Made by a program: the position numbers and the translations under genes
Assembly: GCA_903837355.1 (NCBI GenBank)
Contig: CAILUI010000228.1
Coordinates: 1-35,060 of the forward strand
DNA: 35,060 bases
Origin: an uncultured Victivallales bacterium
Lineage (GTDB): Bacteria > Verrucomicrobiota > Lentisphaeria > Oligosphaerales > JAFGRS01
Direction: 5' to 3'
Shown here: positions 1 through 7,904 of the stretch, one piece after another
Numbering within the stretch: the first letter of the stretch is position 1
Layout: the number at the start of each line of letters is the position of its first letter
Notes under the pieces: model-generated
Told to the model about the DNA's origin: nothing
Databases searched by the model: none
What the model saw: only the letters and a program-made list of their open reading frames with translations

Positions 1-51
1 AATGCCCGCGACGAGCGCCGGCGCAACGCCGTGCCCCCCTATGCTCCATAG
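1..51 (+). CDS. C-terminal tail of an unidentified protein (partial)
   Basis: The frame starting at base 1 is open for 16 codons and ends at a TAG at 49-51. Its codons are strongly GC-ending, like the real genes in the window, and the encoded tail is charged and Arg-rich, ending in PPYAP. It could be the end of a gene lying to the left, but it is too short to identify. Another frame is also open here to about base 125, so this is only a modest call. From 52 to about 150 I see no gene. Confidence 0.3.
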   Translation, partial: NARDERRRNAVPPYAP

Positions 52-155
52 CGCGACCGCAAGGGGGCCTCGGGGGTGCCCAATGGCGATCGCAGACCCA
101 GCCGTCGGCGCCCTCGCCGGTTTCTTAGAACCGCCCTGGGTTTAGGCACGGGTTC

Positions 156-184
156 TTGACTTCCTGGCCGTTCCACAGTATTGT
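156..184 (+). promoter_or_regulatory. sigma-70-type promoter of the PEP-CTERM gene
   Basis: TTGACT at 156-161 and TATTGT at 179-184 are separated by exactly 17 bases. Transcription would begin near 191 and leave a leader of about 90 bases before the ATG at 283. This is one of the best consensus matches in the window. Confidence 0.65.
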
Positions 185-282
185 CAGCATACCGTTAAGG
201 TGCCTTCCAGCGTGGAGTGAGAGGCCTGAGAACGCCGCGTCGGTTGCGCTGCTCTGTGGTTCTGAAGGCAGGGAGGGGTGCT

Positions 283-1008
283 ATGAGAAAGCTACTCTTG
301 TTCGCGATGGTGACCGCCTTGACGGTTATCTCCGCCTCTGCGGATATCGTCGGCTACGACAGTCGTACCGGTGCTGTCGTGAGCTATACGGCCAGCGCAC
401 CTCGAACCTTCATGGGGCAGGGGTTCAGTCTCGGCGACGGCGGCAGTTCCCCCCAGATCACCAGCATGAATATCGTGATGGTGACTGGTGCGGCGCTGAA
501 CTACGTAGATACACAGATCCGGGTCCAGTTCTGGGATGTCTATAGCTCCGCCACCAGCCCGGTTTTCTCGAGTCCCGTCGGCGGGGTCCAGACCCTAGCC
601 ACCGGGCCGATCTCGACAGGCATTGGAACGGCCTACACCTTCACCCTGAACTTCCCGACTCCCATCGCGCTGACCGGCCTAACCGGGCATGGTTTGACGG
701 TCAACTGGCAGGGCGATCCGACAGGCACCGGCACGTTCGCGAATGACAACAACCTGACCGCCGGTCTGCGTACGGCCGCTTCGGCGGGCATCGTGGTGGG
801 GACCAACACCAACCCCAGTTCGGGCTTCTACCGCAACGCCTCCGGCAGGACGGACTTCAATTTCCTGTCGACCGATTCCCGAACCCTGGTCGGCACGACC
901 AACGGCGGTTTGGTGTTCGACTTGACGGTGGTGCCAGAGCCGTCGGCCCTCGTCCTGTCGGGCTTGGCGGGTCTGGCGCTGCTCGCCCGTCGCCGTCGCA
1001 CCGCCTGA
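283..1008 (+). CDS. PEP-CTERM sorting domain-containing secreted protein
   Basis: 241 residues. The ATG at 283 follows a GGGAGGGG ribosome site (271-278) and begins a clean signal peptide (residues 1-20, ending in SASA). An upstream in-frame GTG at 217 would add 22 residues without a signal and is rejected. The middle (about 21-210) is a Gly/Thr/Ser-rich, beta-type region with no cysteine and no domain I recognise. The C terminus has the PEP-CTERM layout: VPEPSA at about 216, a hydrophobic stretch of about 15 residues, then an RRRR cluster. By family knowledge such tails are cut and processed by an exosortase, sending the protein to the cell surface or matrix; no exosortase is in this window. 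The substrate or role of the body is unknown. Confidence 0.88.
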   Translation: MRKLLLFAMVTALTVISASADIVGYDSRTGAVVSYTASAPRTFMGQGFSLGDGGSSPQITSMNIVMVTGAALNYVDTQIRVQFWDVYSSATSPVFSSPVGGVQTLATGPISTGIGTAYTFTLNFPTPIALTGLTGHGLTVNWQGDPTGTGTFANDNNLTAGLRTAASAGIVVGTNTNPSSGFYRNASGRTDFNFLSTDSRTLVGTTNGGLVFDLTVVPEPSALVLSGLAGLALLARRRRTA

Positions 1009-1129
1009 TCCCGACGGAAAGACACCCGGCCCGGTTTGCCCCCAGGGCGACGGTCGCACCCCCGACACACCCAATAGCTCCGGGGGACGACGCAAAGGCC
1101 AGAGGTGGTACCTTCGCACGCGGCCGCTC

Positions 1130-1252
1130 TCAACTGCGGTGGATCTCGTTCGTACCGATCAGCGCACGAAGGTCGGAGGGTACCCGCAACCTGAAGTGAA
1201 GGCTGTGGGTGTTCCCCTTGCTGAGAACGCACCGCCTGGCTGTCGGTTCCAT
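1130..1252 (-). pseudogene. N-terminal remnant of a tyrosine recombinase (phage-type integrase)
   Basis: On the minus strand an ATG at 1252 opens 40 codons that end at a TGA at 1130. The central part reads HFRLRVPSDLRALIGTNEIH, matching the start of many phage-type integrases, where a short beta-strand entry is followed by an R-x-VP-x-DLR helix and an E-I-x-x-SL motif. The match stops at the Ser that normally precedes Leu. A one-base shift restores Leu and a few further residues (SLRAAACEG), so a frameshift sits here, and nothing resembling the catalytic R-H-R-Y domain follows. The fragment starts 118 bases from the 3' end of the tRNA at 1370-1446 and points away from it, the usual position of an integrase at a tRNA attachment site. 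I read it as a decayed island or prophage integrase. The rest of 1009-1369 shows no gene. Confidence 0.6.
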
Positions 1253-1369
1253 GTCGCAGTTCCTGTCCGAGCTGGTACACAATTGTGGACCCGTTCGGCT
1301 GAAGGAACCGATTAGGGGACGGAGTCGAGAGTCGTAAGGTACACAGACGGAATGCGGTGGGGTGGAGAG

Positions 1370-1446
1370 TGGTAGCGGCTCCCAGATTCGAACTGGGGAC
1401 AAACGGATTATGATTCCGTTGCTCTAACCAACTGAGCTAAGCCGCC
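1370..1446 (-). tRNA. tRNA with CAU anticodon, probably elongator tRNA-Met
   Basis: The minus strand folds as a complete cloverleaf of 77 bases. The acceptor is GGCGGCT pairing with AGCCGCT (first pair G-U), the D stem is GCTC/GAGC, the anticodon stem ACGGA/TCCGT carries loop ATCATAA (anticodon CAT), and the T stem CCCAG/CTGGG encloses TTCGAAT. Discriminator A and an encoded CCA end the gene at 1370-1372. CAU can mean initiator Met, elongator Met or lysidine-modified Ile. A G1-U72 pair with A73 fits elongator Met as in Bacillus subtilis. The 3' end faces the integrase remnant. Confidence 0.93.
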
Positions 1447-1466
1447 ACCTAGAGTGAACGCATGAT

Positions 1467-1494
1467 ACCATAGCGCTGACTGTTCTTGCGTCAA
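1467..1494 (-). promoter_or_regulatory. promoter of the tRNA gene
   Basis: On the minus strand TTGACG (1489-1494) and TATGGT (1467-1472) are 16 bases apart, ending about 20 bases before the first base of the tRNA. The spacing and position are right for a stable-RNA promoter. Confidence 0.6.
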
Positions 1495-1566
1495 CGCCAT
1501 CGCTGTCGCGGCAGTAGGTTTTTCGTTGGTGGGTGAGTGTGGCCGTAAGCGCCGGCTCCAGGTGGA

Positions 1567-2437
1567 TTAGGGGTTGCGCTTGAGGGCGAGCAGGCGCGGT
1601 GTGTCTGAGACCATGACCTCAAGGGTCAGCTCGCCCGTCGCCGACACCGTGCCGGTGCTGGGGAGTTCGCGATCGGGCAGCGGATCGTAGAACCGCTGCG
1701 CCGAGAGACCTGGCGGCAGGTTGCCCAAGGTCAGGCGATACGGCTGGTCGGGCAGCGGGCGGGTGACGTCGTAGGTCATGACGTAGAGCACCACCACGAA
1801 CTCATCCGGCCTTGAGGTCCTTCGGGAGCGGCCTGCTAAGGGTGCAGGTACGGGTGGCGGGGTCGATGGCCGTGATGAACACTTGTGCTGCCATGTAGTC
1901 CGTCAGGTTGCTGAGTCCGCTGCGGCCGGGTTCGATCTCGGCGAGGTCGTCGAGCCGCACGCTGCGGTCGCCCTGGGTCGCGTCGGCGCCGAGGCGGCGC
2001 TCGAAGAAGCGCAGCGGGCAGGGCACGCCGTGATGGGCGTTGAGCAGGAGGGTCGGCCGCAGGCCGTACTCACGGCACGCCTGCAACCGGCGGAGTACGG
2101 GCGCCGCGTCGGTCAGCCCCTTTTCGTCCCAGGCCACCTGGCCCCAGCCGATCTCAATGCGGGCCGCGCGGAAGCCGGCCGTCGCCAGGAGCCGGGCGGC
2201 CAGGGCCTCTTTGGCTGGGACGTTGAAGTTGATCCCGATACCGCGGCTGAACTCGTCGCCCGTCCGCGTTTCGAGGTAGGCCCGCCAAGGTTGCCGGTAG
2301 TGGCTGTGCTTGGGCCAGGGCACGTCGAGCTGGGCCACGTCGACGTAGGGCGCCAGCGGGAACTCGGCTGCCCGCGGCACTTCTCCGAGGAGAAGCAGAG
2401 CCGTTGTCGTGAAGCCTATCCGCAGAGCGATCCGCAT
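1567..2437 (-). pseudogene. secreted TIM-barrel glycoside hydrolase with its centre deleted
   Basis: The gene starts well: an AAGGGG ribosome site precedes ATG 2437, a signal peptide covers residues 1-24, and residues 65-210 look like the first strands and helices of a TIM-barrel glycosidase, including RIEIGWGQVAWDEKG at about 93 and TLLLNAHHG at about 129. This frame stops at 1802-1804 after residue 211. One base over, the reading continues as a C-terminal beta-sandwich-like tail (VVVLYVMTYDVTRPL to DTPRLLAL) ending at 1567. Neither piece holds the acid/base and nucleophile region, and about 290 residues in total are far too few for this type of enzyme. The simplest reading is an internal deletion that joined the two ends out of frame. 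An assembly error could look the same. Confidence 0.65.
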
Positions 2438-2476
2438 GGAGTTCCCCTTGGTCGACGTCGTGCCGCCGCAGCGCTT

Positions 2477-2485
2477 ACGATAGCA
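2477..2485 (-). promoter_or_regulatory. extended -10 promoter element of the leftward glycosidase remnant
   Basis: The minus strand reads TGCTATCGT, an extended -10 box, about 40 bases before the ATG at 2437. I see no convincing -35. It mirrors the TGCTATACT box of the divergent gene. Confidence 0.38.
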
Positions 2486-2596
2486 CGCCAGGTCGCACCG
2501 TTCCTTGCCGATCACGGGGTGCGGTTGCGCGCCGGCAGGCACGGGGTGCGGCGAGCCGGAAGGCGGTGGCAGCTCTCGGTAAGGAGTGGCGGGGTG

Positions 2597-2605
2597 TGCT
2601 ATACT
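2597..2605 (+). promoter_or_regulatory. extended -10 promoter element of the EamA gene
   Basis: TGCTATACT, five of six -10 bases with the TGn extension, lies about 72 bases before the ATG at 2678. No good -35 is visible at 16-18 bases upstream, which is tolerated when TGn is present. Confidence 0.45.
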
Positions 2606-2677
2606 GCAGTCGGCGGCGCTGCCTGCCCGGTAAGGGATGACAACCCGGCGGCGTCAGGCGTGAGGAGCAGCCAGACT

Positions 2678-3112
2678 ATGGTCACCTCGACGACGTGGTT
2701 CTACTGGGCGTTGCTCTCGGCGGTGTTCGCGGCTCTGACCGCGATCTTCGCCAAAATCGGCATCCAGGGCATCAACTCGGATCTTGCCACCCTGGTTCGT
2801 ACCGCGATCATCAGCGTCGTGCTTTCGCTGTTCGTCTGGTTGACCGGCAAATGGAGCAATCCGTTCGCGTTGTCCGCGAAGACATGGGTATTTCTAGGGT
2901 TGTCCGGTCTGGCCACCGGCGCTTCCTGGGTGTGCTACTTCCGCGCGCTGCAGGTCGGCGAGGCGTCGAAGGTTGCGCCCGTTGACAAGCTGAGCCTGGT
3001 TCTTGTCGCGGTCTTTGCCTGCGCGTTTCTCGGCGAGCGGCCGACGAGCCGCGAATGGGCGGGGATCCTGATGGTTGCCGGCGGCGTGTTGGTGCTGGCC
3101 TGCCGTCGGTAG
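2678..3112 (+). CDS. EamA/DMT family inner-membrane transporter (single 5-TM unit)
   Basis: 144 residues, the length of a one-repeat EamA protein. Five hydrophobic segments can be traced at about 5-28, 36-56, 69-91, 98-120 and 125-142. The family features are visible: an N-terminal F-x-AL-TAIFAKIGI helix, YFRALQVGEASKVAPVDKLS before helix 4, and FLGERPTSREWAGILMVAGGV before the last helix. ATG 2678 is chosen because GAGGAG lies 10 bases upstream and the first membrane helix starts directly after it; a much longer open frame upstream (from 1883) is antisense to the glycosidase remnant and is not part of the gene. Such units normally work as dimers in the inner membrane and export small metabolites; the substrate cannot be told from sequence. 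Confidence 0.85.
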   Translation: MVTSTTWFYWALLSAVFAALTAIFAKIGIQGINSDLATLVRTAIISVVLSLFVWLTGKWSNPFALSAKTWVFLGLSGLATGASWVCYFRALQVGEASKVAPVDKLSLVLVAVFACAFLGERPTSREWAGILMVAGGVLVLACRR

Positions 3113-3199
3113 CGCGGGCCGGCGCGGCGGCGGACGCAGGTGGCGTCAGGCGTTGCGCCCTGACACTCCGAGTGCGGGTACCTGCATCGCCGCCGGTGC

Positions 3200-3550
3200 T
3201 CAGCGCGGCCCCGGTCCTGGTCCAAACCCTGGCCCTGGCCCCGGCCCCGGTCCAAATCCCGGCCCCGGCCCAGGCCCCGGGCCAAACCCCGGTCCTGGTC
3301 CTGGTCCGAATTCGGGTCCTGGTCCTGGCCCGAACTCGGGCCCAGGGCAGGGCACCAACACCGGCCCGAACCAGGGTCCCGGCGGTGGAGCCAGGCAGCC
3401 CACCAGCAGCGCGGCGATGAGCAACCCGGGAACCAACTTGAGCCCCAGGCGGGCGCGTTCGGCAGGCCTGGCGCGGCGGTGCGGCCCAGGCGTTGCGGAC
3501 TGAGGGCGGATGATCACAGGGGCGGATCTGAGCCGGGGGACTGGAGTCAT
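3200..3550 (-). CDS. lipoprotein with Gly-Pro-Phe repeat tail
   Basis: 116 residues. ATG 3550 is preceded by AAAGG at 8 bases and by a good promoter at 3592-3619, which is why I place the gene on this strand. After a long basic N-region comes a hydrophobic core (about 38-50) and a lipobox LVGC with Cys52 as the predicted lipidated residue. Everything after it is low complexity: an APPPGPWFGP lead, then units of FGPGPGP with optional E or extra GP, five copies, to the stop at 3200. Such a tail should be extended and flexible, like a cell-wall spacer or adhesive stalk; that is inference. The N-region of about 37 residues is longer than normal, so the true start may be internal. The other strand also encodes Gly-Pro-Asn repeats in an open frame, but without ribosome site or signal. 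Confidence 0.6.
   Translation of the reverse strand: MTPVPRLRSAPVIIRPQSATPGPHRRARPAERARLGLKLVPGLLIAALLVGCLAPPPGPWFGPVLVPCPGPEFGPGPGPEFGPGPGPGFGPGPGPGPGFGPGPGPGPGFGPGPGPR
3206..3345. repeat. degenerate tandem repeat of Gly-Pro codons
   Basis: Alternating GGN and CCN triplets with interruptions every 24-30 bases (GAATTC or TTTGG type on the minus strand). Third codon positions differ freely between units while the dipeptide pattern holds, on both strands. This looks like a coding repeat that has diverged by silent changes. Confidence 0.75.
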
Positions 3551-3591
3551 GTGCTGAGCCTTTACCACGCGATGCACCGAGTTATCCCCGC

Positions 3592-3619
3592 AATATAGAG
3601 CGTCTGGGGCGACGGGCAA
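3592..3619 (-). promoter_or_regulatory. promoter of the repeat lipoprotein
   Basis: Minus strand TTGCCC (3614-3619) and TATATT (3592-3597) with a 16-base spacer. Transcription would start near 3585 and give a leader of about 35 bases to ATG 3550. Confidence 0.6.
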
Positions 3620-3748
3620 CAGAGCGGCAATACCTCCGTAGAAGTCCGCAGCCGCCGGCTCAGCAGCGCGTGCGTCCTGCTGGCCAGCAGGACCCTCCAC
3701 GGGCAAACGGCCGTCCTTCACTGAGGGGTGCGGTCGGGGCGGCCGTGG

Positions 3749-6700
3749 TCACTGGCCACCGGGTGGCGCCGCCGGCGGTCGTTCCGCGGTGCGCTGCTTT
3801 CCCGCCTCCAGGAGGCGCCAGCCGCGTCCGGGCAGGGTCAGCGTGAAGGCGCCTTGGTCGGTGCTGTACACCTCGCCGGTGATGGGATTGCGGATCCCTG
3901 ACCCTGCCGGCAACGCCGCCAGGACCCCGGACAGATCGATACGACACTCGGTCGCTTGTTCAATCTGGCTGCCCAGGACCAGCAGCGCCTGCTCGTTTCT
4001 GATGTAGACGCTGGCCAGGACGCCGGCCGGGCTGACGCGGTAGAGGGGCGACTGCTCCCAGTAGGGGACGAAGCGCGTCTGTTCATCCTGGTACTGGTCC
4101 AGGATGCGGGTGACCGAGGCCGGTTGCCAGCGGCTTTCCACGTCGTGGACCAGGGCGATGGCCAGGGCTTCGTCGGCGCTGAACTTGCCCGGCAGGAACT
4201 CGCCCCGGTAGCCGTAGTTGGTGCCCATGTAGGCGGCCACGAAGTTCGCCGGCTCGAGTTGGTAGCCGGCCTTGAATCGAGACAGGGCTTCGCCGTCGAG
4301 GTAGGCATCGCACAGCGAGGTGGTCGCCACATTGATAGCGCCGCCGGTGTGGGCAGAGAGGTAGACATCCTTGCCACGCTGTACGAAGAGGTTGCGCAGG
4401 CGCTTCAGGAAGTGGCGGGTGGCGCGCAGGGGCATGTGGGTGACGTACCTGCCGCCGCCGCTGGCCTCGCCGCAGCCTGGATGGGTCGGGTTCTCGCAGG
4501 GCCAGGCGACGCTGGTGCCGTCCATGTAGACGCCATCGATGCCGGCGCCGTCCACGATCTTGGCGATGCCATCGAGGAGCAGGTCGCCGAAGGGGCCGTT
4601 GACGCAGGCGATGTAGCAGTTCTGCTTGACCTCGTCGTACTCGCGCCGGTAGTTCATATCCTTGCCGCCCAGGCCGAAGTCGTACTCCAGGCCGCGCCAC
4701 TCCGGCGCCGCGTCGGACATATCCTGGTTGAAGTAGATAAGGAACCGCATACCGCGGGCGTGGCAGGCGTCGGCGACGGCCTTGAGTTTGGGGATCTGGG
4801 CCAGGTCAGGATAGCCTTGGAAGCGTGACCAGTTCTCGTGGAAGATGACGATTTTGACCCCGCTTCTGGCCAGGTTGTCGATATGCAGGCCGACCGGGTC
4901 GGGTGCCAGGGCCTTGCCGAAACGGCCCGGCAGTAAGACGCAGCCGTTGGTGGTGATCGGCTGGTTGGCGACGGCGACCTTCGCGGGGCGGTCGAGATCC
5001 TCGAAGTCATACAGCATGAGGGTGTCGTTGTCGGCCTGGAAGGCGGCGGCGGGGACGATCCCTGTTGGTCTCTGCGTCCTGGAGATGCGTAGATCGTCGA
5101 TGCTGAAGGCCGCCGCATTGAGCTGGATCATGCTGGTTGCGATGCTGCCGGCGACCGAGCCCTTGCCCTCGAACTCGGTCACGGCGTCGTTGACCTGCAG
5201 CCGGACCTTGTCGCCCCACGACAGGGCGACGTAGGTCCAGGTGTCGACGGCGAGTCTGCCTTTGCCGCCGGCGAGGATCATCGGGTAGGCGCCGGCGCCG
5301 TTGCCGCGCAGGGCAACGAGGTTGCGGGTGTCGGCGTTGTAGTAGAGGATCAGTGACTCGGACTGGGAGGTCACCAGGGTGAACAGTTGCCGGTTGTAGA
5401 CCGAGCGGTCCTGGGCTGGGTCGTAGGTTTCCTGCGTATCGAACGCCGGTTTCAGCCAGCACTCGAGGGTGCCGCAAGCGGTATCGATGTTGCCGCTGGC
5501 CGGGAAGATCATCGTGCTGGCTTCGCGAGCTGTTGGCAGGTTATACTCGGCCATCGGGTGGTAGGGGTGGGACTTACTCAGGGAGACGGGCTTGGCCGGC
5601 GTGTAGTGCAGCGCAAAGCGCATGGTGTAAGGCTGGGAGATCCGGGTTGGCGTGTCGACGACATGCATGGCGAACGCCGCCCCGGTTCGGCCAGGAAGGA
5701 TCTCTACCTGCCGGGCCAGGTCGGTGGTCCGCAGCCACTCGACGCTCTCCAGCAGCAGCGCCAGTCCGTGGCGCTCGTTGCCGACCCAGAGGTTGTAGCT
5801 GACGGGGAACGGACAGCGCAGACCGACGGGCGAGATGGCGCCGGCTTCCTGCGAGTTGCCCAGGCAGTAGAGCCGCGCCGTCTCCTTGGTGAGTGTGGTC
5901 CGCAGAGTGACCGCGTCGAGCGGTTGCTCGCCATGCGGGATCAGCGTCGCCTCGTTCCAGGTGAAGCCGTCCGCCTCCACCTCCGAGGTGAGGCGCAGGT
6001 CGAAGCTCGCACTGCGCCAGAGGCTCTCGATGCTGGCGTGGGTATCATCGTGGTCGAGCAGCGTCCAGGTCTTGGTCTTCCAGGCCACCTCCTTGCCCCG
6101 GGCCAGCACCTGGAGGCGCAACGGCTCCTTGAGCAGTTTGGCGCCGGCGCTGTTGACGGCGTCGGGGAGGGCCGCGTCGCTGTAGTCGAGGGTGCGCCCG
6201 ACGATGGCGATGCGTTTGCCGGAGACCGTCAGGGGCGACCAGGGCGGCAACAGTCCCAGCGGCAGGCCGGCCGAGGTGCCCTGCCACGCATAGCGCGGCG
6301 GGATCACGCTGGCGCAGGTCTGTTCGTCCAGGACCTTCCCGGCCGCGTCCAGCACGGTGAGCCTGGCACTGACGACGGCACCGGGTTTGCCGACCACGGG
6401 CAGGCGCAGGGTGATTCCCGTGCTGCCGACGAGGTCTTCACCTGTGCTCGTCTCCGGCGCGTCACCGGCCAGCACGCTGAGCACGGCCCGCGTGGCCTCC
6501 GACCCCGGGGCGACGGTGATATCGGCGCGCATCTCTGCCGGGATCGAGAAGTAGCGCAGGCGGCTCTGCACGGCAGGTGGCAGGAGCGCGCCGACCGTAC
6601 CGCAGAGCAGCGGCACGGTCTCGCCGCTGACCCGCAGTTCGTAGGGGGCCGTCAGGCGGCCGGCGGAGCCCAGGGTGTAGCGACTCTGCACGTTGGCGCT

Positions 6701-7573
6701 TGCACCGGCGGCCACCGCGACCGTCGGTTGCACCGAGCCCGCGATGGTGACGTCCACCGTGGTGGCCTGGGCGGAGGGGTTCAGGACGACGAACTCAAGC
6801 AGGTTGGCGCCGGGTTGCGGGGTGCCGGTTAGCGCCTGCCGCACCACGGGACGCGGGCCGCCGATGCAGATGGCGCCGAGGGGCAGGGGCGTGTAGCCGC
6901 CGTAATAGCAGTTCACCATGCCGCTGCGCTCGGAGTTACGGTTGCGGAAGAGGTTGAAGCCCCAGAGCGCGTTGGCGGGACAGGCCGGGATGCCGACGGA
7001 GGCGAAGGGGATGGCGACCTCGGCGATCCAGGCGCCCTTTTCGCGGCCGACCCGAGCTTGCCACGGCGCATCCCAGGCGCGGACATCGTTCCGCGCTTCG
7101 CCGGTGGAACCTTTGCAGTTCACCGCGAACTCATAGTACGTCTTGATGTCCGTGTACCACGCGTCAAACGACCCGGCATAGCCGCCGAACGAGATGGCGG
7201 CCTCCTTGGCCTGGGTGAGGTCCTCTGGGGCCAGGTAGAGGCGCAGCGAGTCGTCATCGGCGATGCGGTCATCGTGGGCGCGCTCTGAGCCCCGCGGCAG
7301 GGCCGGGTCCGGTTCGAGCATGCGGACCGCCACGTACAGCGTCGTGTCGTCGGCCATCAGGTAGGCGACGCTGTTGGGGGTAATCGTGGAGACGCCATCG
7401 GCGGCCACGAAGTTACTGACTGCCGCGGCGCTGTCCCACTCGCCAGGCTTGATTTTGCCGTCGATCAGCGGTGCCTGCTCGCACCGGGCCGCCGTTACGC
7501 TCGGCCGACTGGCCGCCCCGGCCGGCAGGTTGAGCGCTGCCAGCAGCGCGAGTCCGTAGATGCGTAATCTCAC
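3749..7573 (-). CDS. large secreted multidomain glycoside hydrolase (DUF6067-like, with CBM9-like and LamG-like modules)
   Basis: 1274 residues. I start at GTG 7573, which has GGAGG 9 bases upstream and begins directly with a signal peptide (1-21, ending AGAA). Order of domains: a CBM9/DOMON-like module (about 35-240; PLIDGKIKPGEWD, then TTLYVAVRM and DDSLRLYL), a long beta-sandwich region (250-680), a LamG-like jelly roll (690-860; GTLECWLKPAF, WTYVALSWGDKVRLQVN), a TIM barrel (about 900-1175) and a C-terminal beta domain (1180-1258). In the barrel FHENW, GIDGVYMDGT (Asp1018) and DAYLDGE (Asp1093, Glu1095) are good candidates for the active site. The layout resembles DUF6067-type glycosidases of PVC bacteria. 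It would act outside the cytoplasm on a polysaccharide; the bond cleaved is unknown. The following gene on this strand is the repeat lipoprotein, which has its own promoter. Confidence 0.85.
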   Translation of the reverse strand: MRLRIYGLALLAALNLPAGAASRPSVTAARCEQAPLIDGKIKPGEWDSAAAVSNFVAADGVSTITPNSVAYLMADDTTLYVAVRMLEPDPALPRGSERAHDDRIADDDSLRLYLAPEDLTQAKEAAISFGGYAGSFDAWYTDIKTYYEFAVNCKGSTGEARNDVRAWDAPWQARVGREKGAWIAEVAIPFASVGIPACPANALWGFNLFRNRNSERSGMVNCYYGGYTPLPLGAICIGGPRPVVRQALTGTPQPGANLLEFVVLNPSAQATTVDVTIAGSVQPTVAVAAGASANVQSRYTLGSAGRLTAPYELRVSGETVPLLCGTVGALLPPAVQSRLRYFSIPAEMRADITVAPGSEATRAVLSVLAGDAPETSTGEDLVGSTGITLRLPVVGKPGAVVSARLTVLDAAGKVLDEQTCASVIPPRYAWQGTSAGLPLGLLPPWSPLTVSGKRIAIVGRTLDYSDAALPDAVNSAGAKLLKEPLRLQVLARGKEVAWKTKTWTLLDHDDTHASIESLWRSASFDLRLTSEVEADGFTWNEATLIPHGEQPLDAVTLRTTLTKETARLYCLGNSQEAGAISPVGLRCPFPVSYNLWVGNERHGLALLLESVEWLRTTDLARQVEILPGRTGAAFAMHVVDTPTRISQPYTMRFALHYTPAKPVSLSKSHPYHPMAEYNLPTAREASTMIFPASGNIDTACGTLECWLKPAFDTQETYDPAQDRSVYNRQLFTLVTSQSESLILYYNADTRNLVALRGNGAGAYPMILAGGKGRLAVDTWTYVALSWGDKVRLQVNDAVTEFEGKGSVAGSIATSMIQLNAAAFSIDDLRISRTQRPTGIVPAAAFQADNDTLMLYDFEDLDRPAKVAVANQPITTNGCVLLPGRFGKALAPDPVGLHIDNLARSGVKIVIFHENWSRFQGYPDLAQIPKLKAVADACHARGMRFLIYFNQDMSDAAPEWRGLEYDFGLGGKDMNYRREYDEVKQNCYIACVNGPFGDLLLDGIAKIVDGAGIDGVYMDGTSVAWPCENPTHPGCGEASGGGRYVTHMPLRATRHFLKRLRNLFVQRGKDVYLSAHTGGAINVATTSLCDAYLDGEALSRFKAGYQLEPANFVAAYMGTNYGYRGEFLPGKFSADEALAIALVHDVESRWQPASVTRILDQYQDEQTRFVPYWEQSPLYRVSPAGVLASVYIRNEQALLVLGSQIEQATECRIDLSGVLAALPAGSGIRNPITGEVYSTDQGAFTLTLPGRGWRLLEAGKQRTAERPPAAPPGGQ

Positions 7574-7904
7574 GTATGCAATCCTCCGCACGTGCTGTCC
7601 GCAGAAGCGCGTGCCGACGTTGCCGACCGTCTGCACGGCCAGTATCCCCAACGATGGTACGCACCCGCACACGTACCCACCGCGCCCTTACCGTACAGGT
7701 GGGATGCGCTCACGCCATCGACACGGGTAAGGCGCGAGCTACTGCGAGTCGCCTGGGCGCTCTGGTTGGCGTCGGCTGTGTTTGGCGGGTCGTCCTTGCG
7801 CGAGAGCGGTCGCCGCGGTAAGCTGGAGGCGGTGTGTGACGGGCCGCTGCAGTGTACTCGGACGGGGCCGGTCGCGAAGTCCATCATCCTGGAGGTACGG
7901 CGAT
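7574..7904. other. intergenic region between divergent genes
   Basis: This stretch separates the leftward glycosidase from the rightward lipoprotein. Open frames here on both strands show no ribosome site or recognisable protein. I see a possible promoter for the rightward pair (7796-7824) but no convincing one for the leftward gene. Confidence 0.5.
7796..7824 (+). promoter_or_regulatory. possible promoter of the small lipoprotein gene
   Basis: TTGCGC (7796-7801) and TAAGCT (7819-7824) with a 17-base spacer. The -10 is a weak match to the standard consensus, but a similar TTGCAT-N17-TAGCTT pair precedes the gene at 27537, so a GC-adapted form may be used here. Confidence 0.3.

Noticed and set aside
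283..1008. PEP-CTERM gene as proof of an island carried at the tRNA
   Set aside because: It lies on the integrase side of the tRNA but is intact and of normal composition, and no second att copy is visible; membership in an island remains unproven.
1883..2677. Upstream extension of the EamA protein by 265 residues
   Set aside because: It is antisense to the glycosidase remnant, and the ribosome site and first membrane helix begin at 2678.
3206..3345. Tandem repeat as a possible CRISPR array
   Set aside because: Units are contiguous codon repeats without unique spacers, and no cas gene is present in the window.
3075..3503. Plus-strand Gly-Pro-Asn repeat protein
   Set aside because: No ribosome site, starts inside the EamA gene in another frame, and has no signal; the minus reading has promoter, ribosome site and lipobox.
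5387..6832. 481-codon open frame on the plus strand
   Set aside because: Lies wholly inside the 1274-residue glycosidase on the other strand, which has domains and a signal peptide; the plus reading has none.
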